Part shown: piece by piece, positions 23,322 to 33,269 of the stretch | Position numbering within the stretch: position 1 is the stretch's first letter | Layout of the letters: each line of letters begins with the position of its first letter | Assembly (NCBI GenBank): GCA_964017065.1 | Contig: OZ024785.1 | Coordinates: 992,001-1,056,000, forward strand | DNA from: Haliclona indistincta | Taxonomy: Eukaryota > Porifera > Demospongiae > Haplosclerida > Chalinidae | Direction: 5' to 3' | Length of the DNA stretch: 64,000 bases | The notes under the pieces: model-generated | The model's database searches: none | The model's input: the letters and a program-made list of their open reading frames with translations, nothing else | Told to the model about the DNA's origin: nothing | Program-made: the position numbers and the translations under genes

Positions 23322-23640
23322 ACATAATAAACTCCGATATGTTCATTGTATATTAGATAATGCCTCATAGCTAACCCCCTCACACTACTTTGTGACAGTT
23401 TTTATTATTGTTTGAATTAAAATAGCAACTGGTTCTTTATGGTTGTTCGATTTGAATCATGAAGGCTGGATTAGTGCTATAAAAGATGGTATAATTGATG
23501 ATACATGTAATTTGACAATAGCATTATTGTTAAAGACACCAAAAGCGGTGCACAGTTATCAGTGGTAGTCAGAGAATATCCACAGATTATATTTTTTAAT
23601 GACAATTCACATAATATGCATGGTCGTATCAGTACCAATC
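23322..23640. other. Spacer
   Basis: 3' flank followed by a diverged class A-type GACAATAGCA block near 23,515-23,600. No gene seen. Confidence 0.4.
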
Positions 23641-23644
23641 TAGT

Positions 23645-24150
23645 TCAAGGATACAAGCTAAGGTAATAATTATTTAGTGTTCCAATAGTTGAGGACACCC
23701 TTCTTAAAAATAGACAGGGATTGTAGAGAGTGCAGCTCAAAAGGAAGGTCGTTCCACATTGCAACAACATCAGGAAAAAGGAGGACTTGTAGGCTTTAGT
23801 ACGAGGTATCAGGCTAGCTACACGAGCAGGATCATAGCCTCTCAGTCTAGGGTCCATGGGGGAGGATGCACAGGTGAGCCCAAATAATGAAAGTCATCAT
23901 TTGAATTTGAAAAAAAGAAGGATAGCTTGAGAAGCTCCCGTCTTTGAAGGGAATTTACAAAATGGTTGTTCAACAGTTCAGCTTTTAAAATTAGCAAAAT
24001 TACTGGTGACAATTGCTTGGGCCGTCAACAAGATTAGGAAAAGAGGTCTTGTGATCCTGCAGCAATCTAGCAGCTCCCCAAAAATCAGAATCGGAACCGT
24101 TCTCAAACCTTTGGAAGAACCTGGCAAAGCACTGCTACGAGGAACAGACT
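23645..24150 (-). pseudogene. Degenerate non-LTR retrotransposon RT fragment
   Basis: On the minus strand the frame around 23,870-23,660 reads DPRLRGYDPARVASLIPRTK, AYKSSFF, then after a frameshift PDVVAMWNDLPFEL and SLSIFKKGVLNYW. This is the usual ending of CR1/L2/jockey-type reverse transcriptases (WN.LP...... SL..FK). Upstream minus-strand sequence to about 24,150 contains SDFWGAARLLQDHK-like remnants. It is broken by stops and indels and the assignment rests on motif resemblance only. Confidence 0.45.
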
Positions 24151-24154
24151 ATCA

Positions 24155-24240
24155 ACATACTTGTATGTTGCTTTGCTGTGAGTATGATCAGTCATTGGGT
24201 ATCCAGTATACTCCAGTGCCCACTGGCTAGGACAGCGACG
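24155..24240 (-). pseudogene. Inverted collagen C-terminal fragment
   Basis: The reverse complement of the CPSQWTLEYTGYLMTE...HSKATYECVD segment (here CPSQWALEYTGYPMTD, HTHSKATYKYVD). It lies between the retroelement relic and a class A upstream region on the plus strand. A second inverted piece occurs at 4,745-4,853. Confidence 0.7.
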
Positions 24241-24608
24241 CCATGATGTTATCGACAAGATGTCTGATAATTCTTTTGAAATCTACTACACGTATAATAA
24301 ATCATGGATAACGTCTGTAACTCAATGGTGCTCGGTCATTATTAATATTCATCAGGCGGTCAGTACTTGTGAAATCAATATGAGGTTGCAAATAATTGCT
24401 AGTTAGAACATATTATTTGCTCTAAAAGGGAAAATGATTTAATTTGAAACGAATGATGAGTGGTGAGCTTCATGTCATCAGCATCAATGATCAGGTAAGG
24501 GTGGTGCGTCTTGAAAGAGGATCATTTGTTTTGAAGTAGCAAATAATTTTTTATATAAAAGTGAGAACAGTTTCAGCGCTTTATTCAGTGAACAAATGAA
24601 TCACAGCG

Positions 24609-25050
24609 ATGATACCACTGTTGGTCCTTGCAGGAGTATCTTCTGCTACAGGTGCGATGTAGAATCTACGTAATTATTGTAAGATAATTGAATATTAACT
24701 CATATTGTAGGATGGGCTTTGCCAGTTTCTAATGAAACATATAAGATTAGCAGAGTAGCTGATGTACTGGAGGATTTGAAAATTGTTCATGAGCTGCTGA
24801 GTGGTCGAGATGGTCGTGATGGACCAGCTGGTAGAGATGGTCTACCAGGACCTGCTGGAGCTCCTGGGAGAGATGGACGAGATGGAGCTGATGGACAGAA
24901 AGGAGACAAGGGAGAGAGAGGAGAGGCAGGGATAGCAGGACCACCTGGTCCTGTTAGTGGAGGAGCTACCTACACACGATGGGGGGGGGACATCGTGTCC
25001 TAACACTGCAGGAACAAGCCTCGTCTACAGCGGTAGAGCGGTGGTACAGT
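24609..25050 (+). pseudogene. Truncated class A collagen pseudogene
   Basis: The original start ATG is lost (ACA in its place). A shifted ATG at 24,609 would still give a short signal peptide (MIPLLVLAGVSSATG). Exon 2 (from 24,711) keeps the linker and 17 triplets, but a run of nine G at TRWG (others have GGGGGAGG) adds a base and leads to a stop at 25,001-25,003. Homology stops near 25,050 within SGRAG, where the sequence jumps to 3' flank. No C-terminal domain remains. Confidence 0.8.
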
Positions 25051-25384
25051 ATTAATTATAAACATAGCAATAATTATACATTTTGTTTTAAAAGCAAGTT
25101 TAACAACCTGTAGATACCAATTTGTAGCAATTGTCTTGACTTCTGAATCAGTTGTATATTTATCATTGTTTCGGACTCTCGAATATTTTAATCAGTTTTA
25201 TCGAATATTACCACATTTTTGAATAAAATTACTTTTTAACAGCAGTTTTGAAATTGCAAACTCAATATTAAAATTACTGCTTAATACTAATTTTTATTTA
25301 CTTATCGAATACTTCAGTTCAATTTGATTTAAGTGATTATGATGACATTATAATATTATGTAACAAAAGATCAATTATTGTTAG

Positions 25385-25877
25385 TTTGACAATAGCAATT
25401 GTCTGTCAAAAGCATTGCACAGTCATCAGTGGGAGTCAGAGAACCTCCACAAATCATGTAGACAAGACGTCTGATAATTCTTTAGATGTCTGCAATATAT
25501 ACCATCACTAGTGCACCATAATGTCTCTGAATCTCTTAATTAAGACCCATAATTATTAAGTAATATTTAGACCACACTAGGCGGTGCCTTACGCGATATA
25601 AAGCACGAGGGTGGGGTCAATAACGGTCGAGAACGCATTGATAATGTCTCTGAATCTCTTAATTAAGACCCATAATTAGTAATTTTGCTTAAATTATTCT
25701 CTAAAAGGGAAATGATCAAATTAAAAATGTCTGATGAGCAGTGAGTTTATGTCAACACCATCAATAGTCAGGTAAGTGTGCATGCATCTAGACAGAGGAT
25801 CATTTGCTTTGAAGTAGTGAACAACATGACATTTTGCTATAAAAGTGAGAACAGTTTATTCAGTGAACACAGCAATC
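25385..25877 (+). promoter_or_regulatory. Class A upstream region with an internal 123-bp duplication
   Basis: The class A block includes a segment (AATGTCTCTGAATCTCTTAA and neighbours, about 41 bases) present twice, at about 25,518 and 25,641. The copies flank about 80 bases containing GGCGGTGCCTTACGCG. The TATA box is at 25,838-25,844. The adjacent stretch 25,051-25,385 is 3' flank with no gene. Confidence 0.55.
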
Positions 25878-26775
25878 ATGGCGATACTACAACTGGTGGT
25901 CTTTGCAGGAGTATTTTCTTTTACAGGTACGATGTAGAATCTACATAATATTATAGAAGATATTTGAATATTCACTCATTGTAGGATGGGCTTTGCCAGT
26001 TTCTAATGAAACATATCAGATCAGCAGAGTAGGTGATGTACTGGAGGATTTAAAAATTGTTCATGAGCTGCTGAGTGGTCGAGATGGTCGTGATGGACCA
26101 GCTGGTAGAGATGGTCTACCAGGACCTGCTGGAGCTCCTGGGAGAGATGGACGAGATGGAGCTAATGGACAGAAAGGAGACAAGGGAGAGAGAGGAGAGG
26201 CAGGGATAGCAGGAGCACCTGGTCCTGTTAGTGGAGGAGCTACCTACACACGATGGGGGAGGACATCGTGTCCTGACACTGCAGGAACAAGCCTCATCTA
26301 CAGTGGCAGAGCTGGTAAATCATTCTTCAATCAAAAAGGAGCCGGAGGCAATTATCAATGTCTACCAAATAATTCAGAATACGGACAATATACTCCTGGA
26401 GTACAGAATCATGCTTCTATTTATGGAGTAGAGTATCAACTAGATGGTGGTAGCCCTCTTCCTGCACTGCATAATCACAATGTTCCATGTGCTGTCTGTC
26501 ATATCTCCACTAGAGCAGCTGTACTGATGATTCCAGCATGGCTTCACTGTCCTAGCCAGTGGACACTGGAGTATACTGGATACCTAATGACTGAACGTCA
26601 TACTCACAGCAAAGCAACATACGAGTGTGTTGATAAAGATGCAGAGTCTGTTCCTGGTAGCAGTGCTGACACTAATGGAGGGTTGTTCTATCATGTTGAA
26701 GCAAATTGCAATGGTCTACCATGTTCACCGTATGATGCTCAGAAAGAGCTCACCTGTGCTGTGTGCACCAAGTGA
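25878..26775 (+). CDS. Short-chain (spongin-type) collagen, class A, intact
   Basis: Exons 25,878-25,926 and 25,985-26,775, phase 1, 279 residues. Signal peptide MAILQLVVFAGVFSFTG, linker [29 protein letters not shown], 17 unbroken Gly-X-Y triplets (GAP GPV at the end), then the C-terminal domain with ten cysteines (TSC, YQC, VPC, AVC, HC, YEC, NC, LPC, LTC, AVC). There are small substitutions such as CHISTR and AWLHC, with no frame damage. By family it is a secreted trimeric matrix protein. It is the best-preserved class A copy in the window. Confidence 0.9.
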
Positions 26776-26939
26776 ACAATGTAATCATTATGTACTTATT
26801 AGACCTCGTAGCCTTTTGTTTGACTTTTCTTATAGTTTTGAGTTAAAAAAAAACACAACTTTTCTTTGTTCTCTACATCTCAGTGTTCTTGACTTGACAT
26901 TCAATTGTTTTACAAACTTCAAAAGGAAATTTTTAAAAG

Positions 26940-27373
26940 ACCCGTTCTACAATAATGAAGCAGAAAGCAACTACCAATGTCTACCAAATAACCAGAGTAG
27001 AATCATGTTCTATTTAAAATTTATGGAGTAGAGTATCAACTAGATGGTGGTAGCCCTCTTCCAGCACTACATGACCACAATGTTCCATGTGCTGTCTGTT
27101 ATGTCTCCACTAGAGCAGCTGTACTGATGATTCCATCATGGCGCCAATGTCCTGGCCAGTGGACACTGGAGTATACTGGATACCTAATGACTGAACATCA
27201 TACTCACAGCAAAGCAACATGCGAGTGTGTTGATAAAGATGCTGAATGGTAGTCAAGCCATCGTTAATGGAGGGTTGTTCTATCATGTCATGTTCAAGCA
27301 AGCTATAATGGACTATATATCATGTTCATAATGACTCTCAGAAAGAGCTTACCTGTTCTGTATGCACCAAGTT
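26940..27373 (+). pseudogene. Collagen C-terminal pseudogene
   Basis: Runs from a degraded NYQCLPNN segment through IYGVEYQLDGG, VPCAVC, STRAAVLMIP, CPGQWTLEYTGYLMTE and TCECVDKDAE, then loses frame and ends with the GACTATATATCATGTTC tail and SVCTK-like codons without the usual stop. There is no signal exon or triplets. It lies 165 bases after the stop of the intact gene, like other tail copies behind complete genes. Confidence 0.75.
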
Positions 27374-27419
27374 AACAATCATGTCTTGTAGATTTAAACT
27401 GCAATATGGTAATGGAGCA

Positions 27420-27917
27420 TTGTTTGTGTCAATGGCAATGCATGATTGCTAATCAACAGATAAAGCATCTTGTAGCTAGTATGAGAAAAAGTTATTGTCC
27501 ACATCTAGTGCAAAATTGTCACCAATGATTACATAATAATGTGGTAAAGAATTATAACAGAACTGAATTCATTTTTTGAAGCTTGTTATGTGGTGCTAGG
27601 AAGGTCTGGTATGTGTGAGACTGCGGCCTATGTACTGCCCACTAGCTGTTTGTGAGTGAACCATCAAAACAGCCTCAAACCCATTTATCACTATTGTAGG
27701 GTATCAGAGGAGAGGCGTTGCTGGGAACCACTGCGCCACAATCCTCCTCTTGTGACATCACAATAACAAGCTGAATGGTACTGTGGATATAAGGGTAGAT
27801 ACATTTATGTCCACAAATTCAATATCAATTTATTATTTTTAGTGAGAGACTATAAAAGAAGTTAACAACTAATGCACATAATTGTATTGTTAGTCTATAG
27901 TCTCCTACAACAAGACA
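27420..27917 (+). promoter_or_regulatory. Class B collagen upstream region
   Basis: Full class B block with GTGACATCAC at 27,752-27,761 and TATA box TATAAAAG at 27,851-27,858, some 60 bases before the start codon. Confidence 0.6.
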
Positions 27918-28832
27918 ATGGGAACACTCTCATATCTTCTCCTTGTACTAGCAGTTAGTTTGATTCTGCCTAAAGGTATACAGTGTAGTTGATGCTTTTT
28001 GTCATAACAAGTTGTCAAAATTAATATTTTAGGATGGGCTCTACCAGTTTCTACTGAAACTCGCAAGGTATCTAACATCAGTAGAGTAGCTGATGTACTG
28101 GAGGATCTACAAGTTGTTCATGAGCTTCTGAATGGTCGAGATGGTCGTGATGGACCAGCTGGTAGAGATGGTCTACCAGGACCTGCTAGAGCTCCTGGGA
28201 GAGATGGACGTGATGGAGCTGATGGACAGAAAGGAGACAAGGGAGACAGAGGAGAGGCAGGGATAGCAGGAGCACCTGGTCCTGTTAGTGGAGGAGCTAC
28301 CTACACACGATGGGGGAGGACATCATGTCCTAACACAGCAGGAACAAGCCTCGTCTACAGTGGTAGAGCTGGTAAATCATGGCATACCCATTCAGGAGGA
28401 GGAGGCAACTATCAATGTCTACCAAATAACCCACAATATGGAGCATATGCTCCTGGAGTGCAGAACCATGCTCCAATTTATGGAGTAGAGTATCAACTAG
28501 ATGGTGGTAGCCCTCTTCCAGCACTACATGACCACAATGTTCCATGTGTAGTCTGTCATGTCTCCACTAGAGCAGCTGTACTGATGATTCCAGCATGGCG
28601 TCAATGTCCTAGCCAGTGGACACTGGAGTATACTGGATACCTAATGACTGAATACAAGACTCACAGCAAAGCAACATACGAGTGTGTTGATAAAGATCCA
28701 GAGTCTGTTCCTGGTAGCCATGCTAACGTTGATGGAGGATTATTCTATCATGTTGAAGCAAATTGTAATGGTCTACCATGTCCACCATATGATGCTGAGA
28801 AAGAGCTCACCTGTGCTGTGTGCACCAAGTGA
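27918..28832 (+). CDS. Short-chain (spongin-type) collagen, class B, intact frame
   Basis: Exons 27,918-27,975 and 28,033-28,832, phase 1, 285 residues. Signal peptide MGTLSYLLLVLAVSLILPKG, class B linker, 17-triplet region and complete ten-cysteine domain (TEYKTHSKATYECVDKDPES, CAVCTK). One obligate glycine is replaced: the triplet GAP reads RAP (GGA to AGA, near 28,189). Missense glycine changes in short triple helices are known to destabilise them, so this copy may fold poorly or tolerate a kink (inference). The linker also has LLNGRDG instead of LLSGRDG. Confidence 0.88.
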
Positions 28833-29683
28833 ACAATCAATAATAATGATCATGCATGCATGATGATTCAAATGAGCCTGTAGATATACTAATTAACTTG
28901 TAGCCTTTTTGACTTCTGAATCAGTTGCAATAGTTAGTTTTATTATGTATGTAATTGTTTGTGATTATACATTTTTGCTATTTGAACAAATTCCAGTAGA
29001 GATGAACTAGAGTTCCTGAAAGAGATGAGTGTGATGGAGTGTTAGACTAGACTGGTCTTGGAGTATACCATCTAAGTTAACTTTGATCACACGAATTGCA
29101 TAAATCACACTCATTTCTGTGTCAGGCTGTCTAATGACTGAAGTCACAGCAAGAGAGTATGTCAACAAAGTCTATTGATAACCATGTCATTCCATTTGCA
29201 AATATCTTATTCATTTGATGAGCAGTATGAACTTTATCAGTCGATATTCTTGTCTTAAACTCAGAGATTTTATCTCATTGTAAAAATTAATAGTTCTTTG
29301 AAAGCAAAATTGAAACGATAATAATAATAAACAGCTTCTTATCTGTTACCGATAAGTGATCACCCAAACATTGTAAACAGCAGCTGTGAGAACACAAGTT
29401 GACTTCATATAATGCACAATGAGAGCCACAGTGTCACAGTGGTTGTAAAGTAATGGACTTTTGTATACGATTTGATGATTTAATCAAATTTGTTCACGCG
29501 TACACAAGTTTTGCGGTAATGTACCAATAATATCTAGTAGTGAATTTATTGGTTGTCAACATCATGCACAGGTGCAGCTGTAGGACAACATGTATAAAAG
29601 GAACTAATCCAGCCCTGAGTAGATATAGCGTTATACAAGCGAGTTGCATCTATCAGATACTCAAATCCGATCAAAATTGATAG
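28833..29683. other. Spacer with collagen-tail relic
   Basis: 3' flank, then at about 29,125-29,200 a degraded GYLMTE..ATYECVD-type relic (CTAATGACTGAAGTCACAGC). At 29,593-29,600 a TATA box precedes the next broken copy. Nothing else is supported. Confidence 0.45.
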
Positions 29684-30003
29684 CAATGCTACTATAGTTG
29701 TTCTCACTGGATCACTATTCATAACAGGTACAAGTATCTAATGGGTTACATACTGTGGTGTTTATCATGTCTTTACAGGATGGGCTCTACCAGTGTCTAC
29801 TGAAACTCGCAAGGCATCTAACATCAGTAGAGTAGCTGATGTACTGGAGGATCTACAAGTTGTTCATGAGCTACTGAGCGGTCGAGATGGTCGTAATGGA
29901 CCAGCTGGTAGAGATGGTCTACCGGGACCTGCTGGAGCTCCTGGGAGAGATGGACGTGATGGAGCTGATGGATAGAAAGGGGACAAGGGAGAGAGAGGAG
30001 AGT
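29684..30003 (+). pseudogene. Truncated collagen pseudogene (third 5' variant)
   Basis: The signal exon at about 29,684-29,727 resembles that of the next copy (LLQLVIL type), but the frame giving IVVLTGSLFIT lacks an ATG and the ATG frame stops at once. Exon 2 starts at 29,780 with the class B linker (one GRN in place of GRD) and reads through eleven triplets to a TAG replacing the glutamine codon of GQK (29,973-29,975). Homology ends at GERGE, directly fused to the leader of the next copy. Confidence 0.8.
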
Positions 30004-30377
30004 GAAGCGTAGTTCATTTTTGTGACTCCCAGTCCAATGGCAATACTACTGCAACTAGTGATCCTCGCTGGAGCTCTATCTACAATAGGTACAGTGTATG
30101 ATAACGTATCTAATGAGTTAAATGCTTCTTTGTATTAGGGAGGCACGGTAGTGACTCCCTATGTAGGGTTGAAAGGAAAAACAAGATGGCGGCTACATGC
30201 AATGTATTAGCGTTCAAACGCGGATATTTCGCCTGGTGATGAATTTTATACGTCCAAAGACACTTAAATCTGCTATCTGGCGTTGCCCCATCTTACAGTA
30301 TAGCAAGGAGATTGCTCGAGATTTGTTATTAAAGTGACGAAACCTGAACGGTTGAAAATCGAGTTCGTCATCTTCGT

Positions 30378-30404
30378 TTTCTTTCTTTCTTTCTTTCTTT
30401 CTTT

Positions 30405-30468
<64 letters not shown>

Positions 30469-30469
30469 T

Positions 30470-30566
<97 letters not shown>

Positions 30567-30741
30567 TTTCTTTCTTTCTTTCTTTCTTTCTCTTTCTTTC
30601 TTTCTTTCTTTCTTTCTTTTCTTCTTCTTCTTTCTTTCTTTCTTTTTTCTTTCTATCTTTCTCTTTCCTTTCTTTCTTTGTTCTTTCCTTTCTTTCCTTT
30701 CTTTCTTTCTTTTTCTTTCTTTCTTTCTATTCTTTTTTCTT
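30378..30741. repeat. (TTTC)n microsatellite
   Basis: About 360 bases of nearly pure CTTT units with scattered interruptions, inside E3, running into the assembly gap. E1 and E4 have only short tracts at the same place, so this is an expansion within the element. Confidence 0.95.
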
Positions 30742-30941
30742 NNNNNNNNNNNNNNNNNNNNNNNNNNNNNNNNNNNNNNNNNNNNNNNNNNNNNNNNNNN
30801 NNNNNNNNNNNNNNNNNNNNNNNNNNNNNNNNNNNNNNNNNNNNNNNNNNNNNNNNNNNNNNNNNNNNNNNNNNNNNNNNNNNNNNNNNNNNNNNNNNNN
30901 NNNNNNNNNNNNNNNNNNNNNNNNNNNNNNNNNNNNNNNNN
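30742..30941. other. Assembly gap (200 N)
   Basis: Exactly 200 N. It follows the microsatellite and replaces the part of E3 between the TTTC tract and the CACGTGACC block. The true length is unknown. Confidence 0.99.
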
Positions 30942-32500
30942 CACGTGACCAAGCACTAGCTTGAGTAACGCCACGCCGTATAGATCACGGAGAACACATT
31001 TTGTCTGGAGTCTTCGAAGAACGGTAAGCTAGCAAGCACAGAATCACCATTCTGCGCTTGCAGATAATTATAACCGCCGTAAACAAGTGTGGGCGGGGCT
31101 CGTATGCACTGTATGTATTCATGCATGCGTAGGCGAGCTGATATCTACAGCATAAGAATTATTTAGCTACAAGTTTAAAATTGTTAATAATAAAAAAGCC
31201 ATCAACAACAGGAAGACCAAACCAATGGTGGAAACAAAGACGGCACAGTAATTGCATGATATTGAACTGCACTTCACTGAAGAAAAAAGGACACAAACAA
31301 GAAAATTAAAAAGATTTCTATCAAAATCAAAAGGATGTAGGGTTGTGAAATCTACCACTGGTCAACAATGTAAACTAACAAGGAACAAGCATGGAATGGT
31401 AACACGATTGACTTGCTAACAGACCATAGATCCCTACATCAGTGGCTGTACATAAGCTGTCACAAGCTGAATGCACGTCAGGTGTCAGTCAACAGCAACT
31501 AGCCGAACTAGCTATAGCCAACCACAGCAGCCACTGATGTAGGGATCTATGGTCTGTTAGCAAGTCAATCGTGTTACCATTCCATGCTTGTTCCTTGTTA
31601 GTTTACATTGTTGACCAGTGGTAGATTTCACAACCCTACATCCTTTTGATTTCGATAGAAATCTTTTTAATTTTCTACAGGATGGGCTTTACCAGTTTCT
31701 ACTGAAACTCGCAAGGTATCTAACATCAGTAGAGTAGCTGATGTACTGAGCTACCTACACACGATGGGGGAGGACATCGTGTCCTAACACGGCAGGAACA
31801 AGCCTCGTCTACAGTGGTAGAGCTGGTAAATCATTCTAAAGTCAAAAAAGAGGAGGAGGCAACTATCAATGTCTACCAAATAACCCACAATATGGTGCAT
31901 ATGTACCTGGAGTACAGAATCCATCTCCAATAATTATATGGAGTTGAGCTTGAATTAAATACTGGTAGCCCTCTTCCTGTACAGCATGACCACAATGTTC
32001 CATGTGCTGTCTGTCATGTCTCCACTAGAGCAGCTGTACTGATGATTCCAGCATGGCATCACTGTCCTAGCCAGTGGACACTGGAGTATACTGGATACCT
32101 AATGACTGAACATCATACTCACGGCAAAGCAACATACGAGTGTGTTGATAAAGATGCAGAGTCTGTTCCTGGTAGCCATGCAGACACTAATGGAGGATTA
32201 TTCTATCATGTTGAAGCGAATTGTAATGGCCTACCATGTCCACCATATGATGCTGAGAAAGAGCTCACCTGTGCTGTGTGCACCAAGTGAACAATACAAT
32301 AATTGTGTTCTTTAAAATTTATTTTTTATGCTTTGAAAGTAAGGACTTATAGGAAACAAGAAACCTTTAGCCTTCTTGTTTAGTCTTGTTGCAGTTAATT
32401 TTTAAATAATTTACTAAGGTTTTCTTCCTATATCTCAGTGTTTATTGTCTTGACTCTCACAAAAGAAAGTGGACTCATACGTACTACTGAAGTAGGCCTT

Positions 32501-33045
32501 AACTTGATGTAGGAATAAGATAATGTCACTAGACTACTCTGGCAGTCTCTACTAACTCTATTCTTGCTGTGTGAAGTTAGATCTTTTTAAGCATGCTGGT
32601 GATGTGTTACCAGCACTGTGATTACAGCAACAATCGTATTAAGTAATGTATTCGATAAGGACCCACACTTGTAACTTGATGTAGGAATAAGATAATGTCA
32701 CTAGACTGCTCTGGCAGTCTCTACTAACTCTATTCTTGCTGTGTGAAAAGTTAGATCTTTTTAAAGCATGCTGGTGATGTGTTACCAGCACTGTGATTAC
32801 AGCAACAATCATATTAAGTAATGTATTCGATAAGGACCCACACTTGTAACTTGATGTAGGAATAAGATAATGTCACTAGACTGCTCTGGCAGTCTCTACT
32901 AACTCTATTCTTGCTGTGTGAAAAGTTAGATCTTTTTTAAGCATGCTGGTGATGTGTTACCAGCACTGTGATTACAGCAGCAATCATAGGTATTGTATTC
33001 GATAAGGACCCACACTTGTAACTTGAAATAGGAATAAGATAATGT
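32501..33045. repeat. About 173-bp tandem repeat, three copies plus a partial one
   Basis: Units start with AACTTGATGTAGGAATAAGA at 32,501, 32,673 and 32,848, with a diverged start at 33,020 (periods 172, 175, 172). Each unit includes GCATGCTGGTGATGTGTTACCAGC. The flanking 32,291-32,500 is collagen 3' flank. 33,045-33,269 shows nothing recognisable. Confidence 0.9.
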
Positions 33046-33269
33046 CACTAAAACTGCAGTCTGATGAAGACAGAAAGATTCCAGCAGTGCATTCTTTTTT
33101 GTCTCCACGGACACAGAAGAAGCTGTCAGGGTAACTTAATAAGACTAAAGCTCAATACGACATCACAGCTAGTCTTTAATTTTTACCAGCACTTCTTCCA
33201 ATCATCTAATATACGATATAAATATTATGTTATAGACATCAAGACACATTTAAAGTGAGTGTCTATGCG

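Larger units (their letters stand above)
30138..31675 (+). mobile_element. Fold-back element E3
   Basis: Same plan as E1: terminal palindrome, AAGATGGCGGC at 30,183-30,193, an expanded TTTC tract, the CACGTGACCAAGCACTAGC block, GTGGGCGGGGCTCGTATGCA, and a right-end hairpin (arms 31,300-31,447 and 31,529-31,675, loop of about 80 bp). The private variant GGTCAACAATG is present in both arms (E1 has GGTCCACAATG in both). It ends five bases before the collagen acceptor. Confidence 0.75.
30037..32290 (+). pseudogene. Collagen pseudogene with triplet region deleted and E3 in its intron
   Basis: The signal exon 30,037-30,088 is intact (MAILLQLVILAGALSTIG). The intron, normally 50-80 bases, holds element E3 and ends at 31,680. 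Exon 2 runs from [11 protein letters not shown] to VADVL, then jumps straight to the ATYTRWG codons. The whole Gly-X-Y region is gone with a frameshift. A TAA also interrupts after AGKSF. From 32,042 to 32,290 the C-terminal domain is undamaged. It cannot give a collagen. Confidence 0.85.

Noticed and set aside
30273..30974. Long Lys/Glu-rich or Phe/Leu/Ser-rich open frames on both strands
   Set aside because: They are translations of the (TTTC)n microsatellite and of the N gap. No gene.
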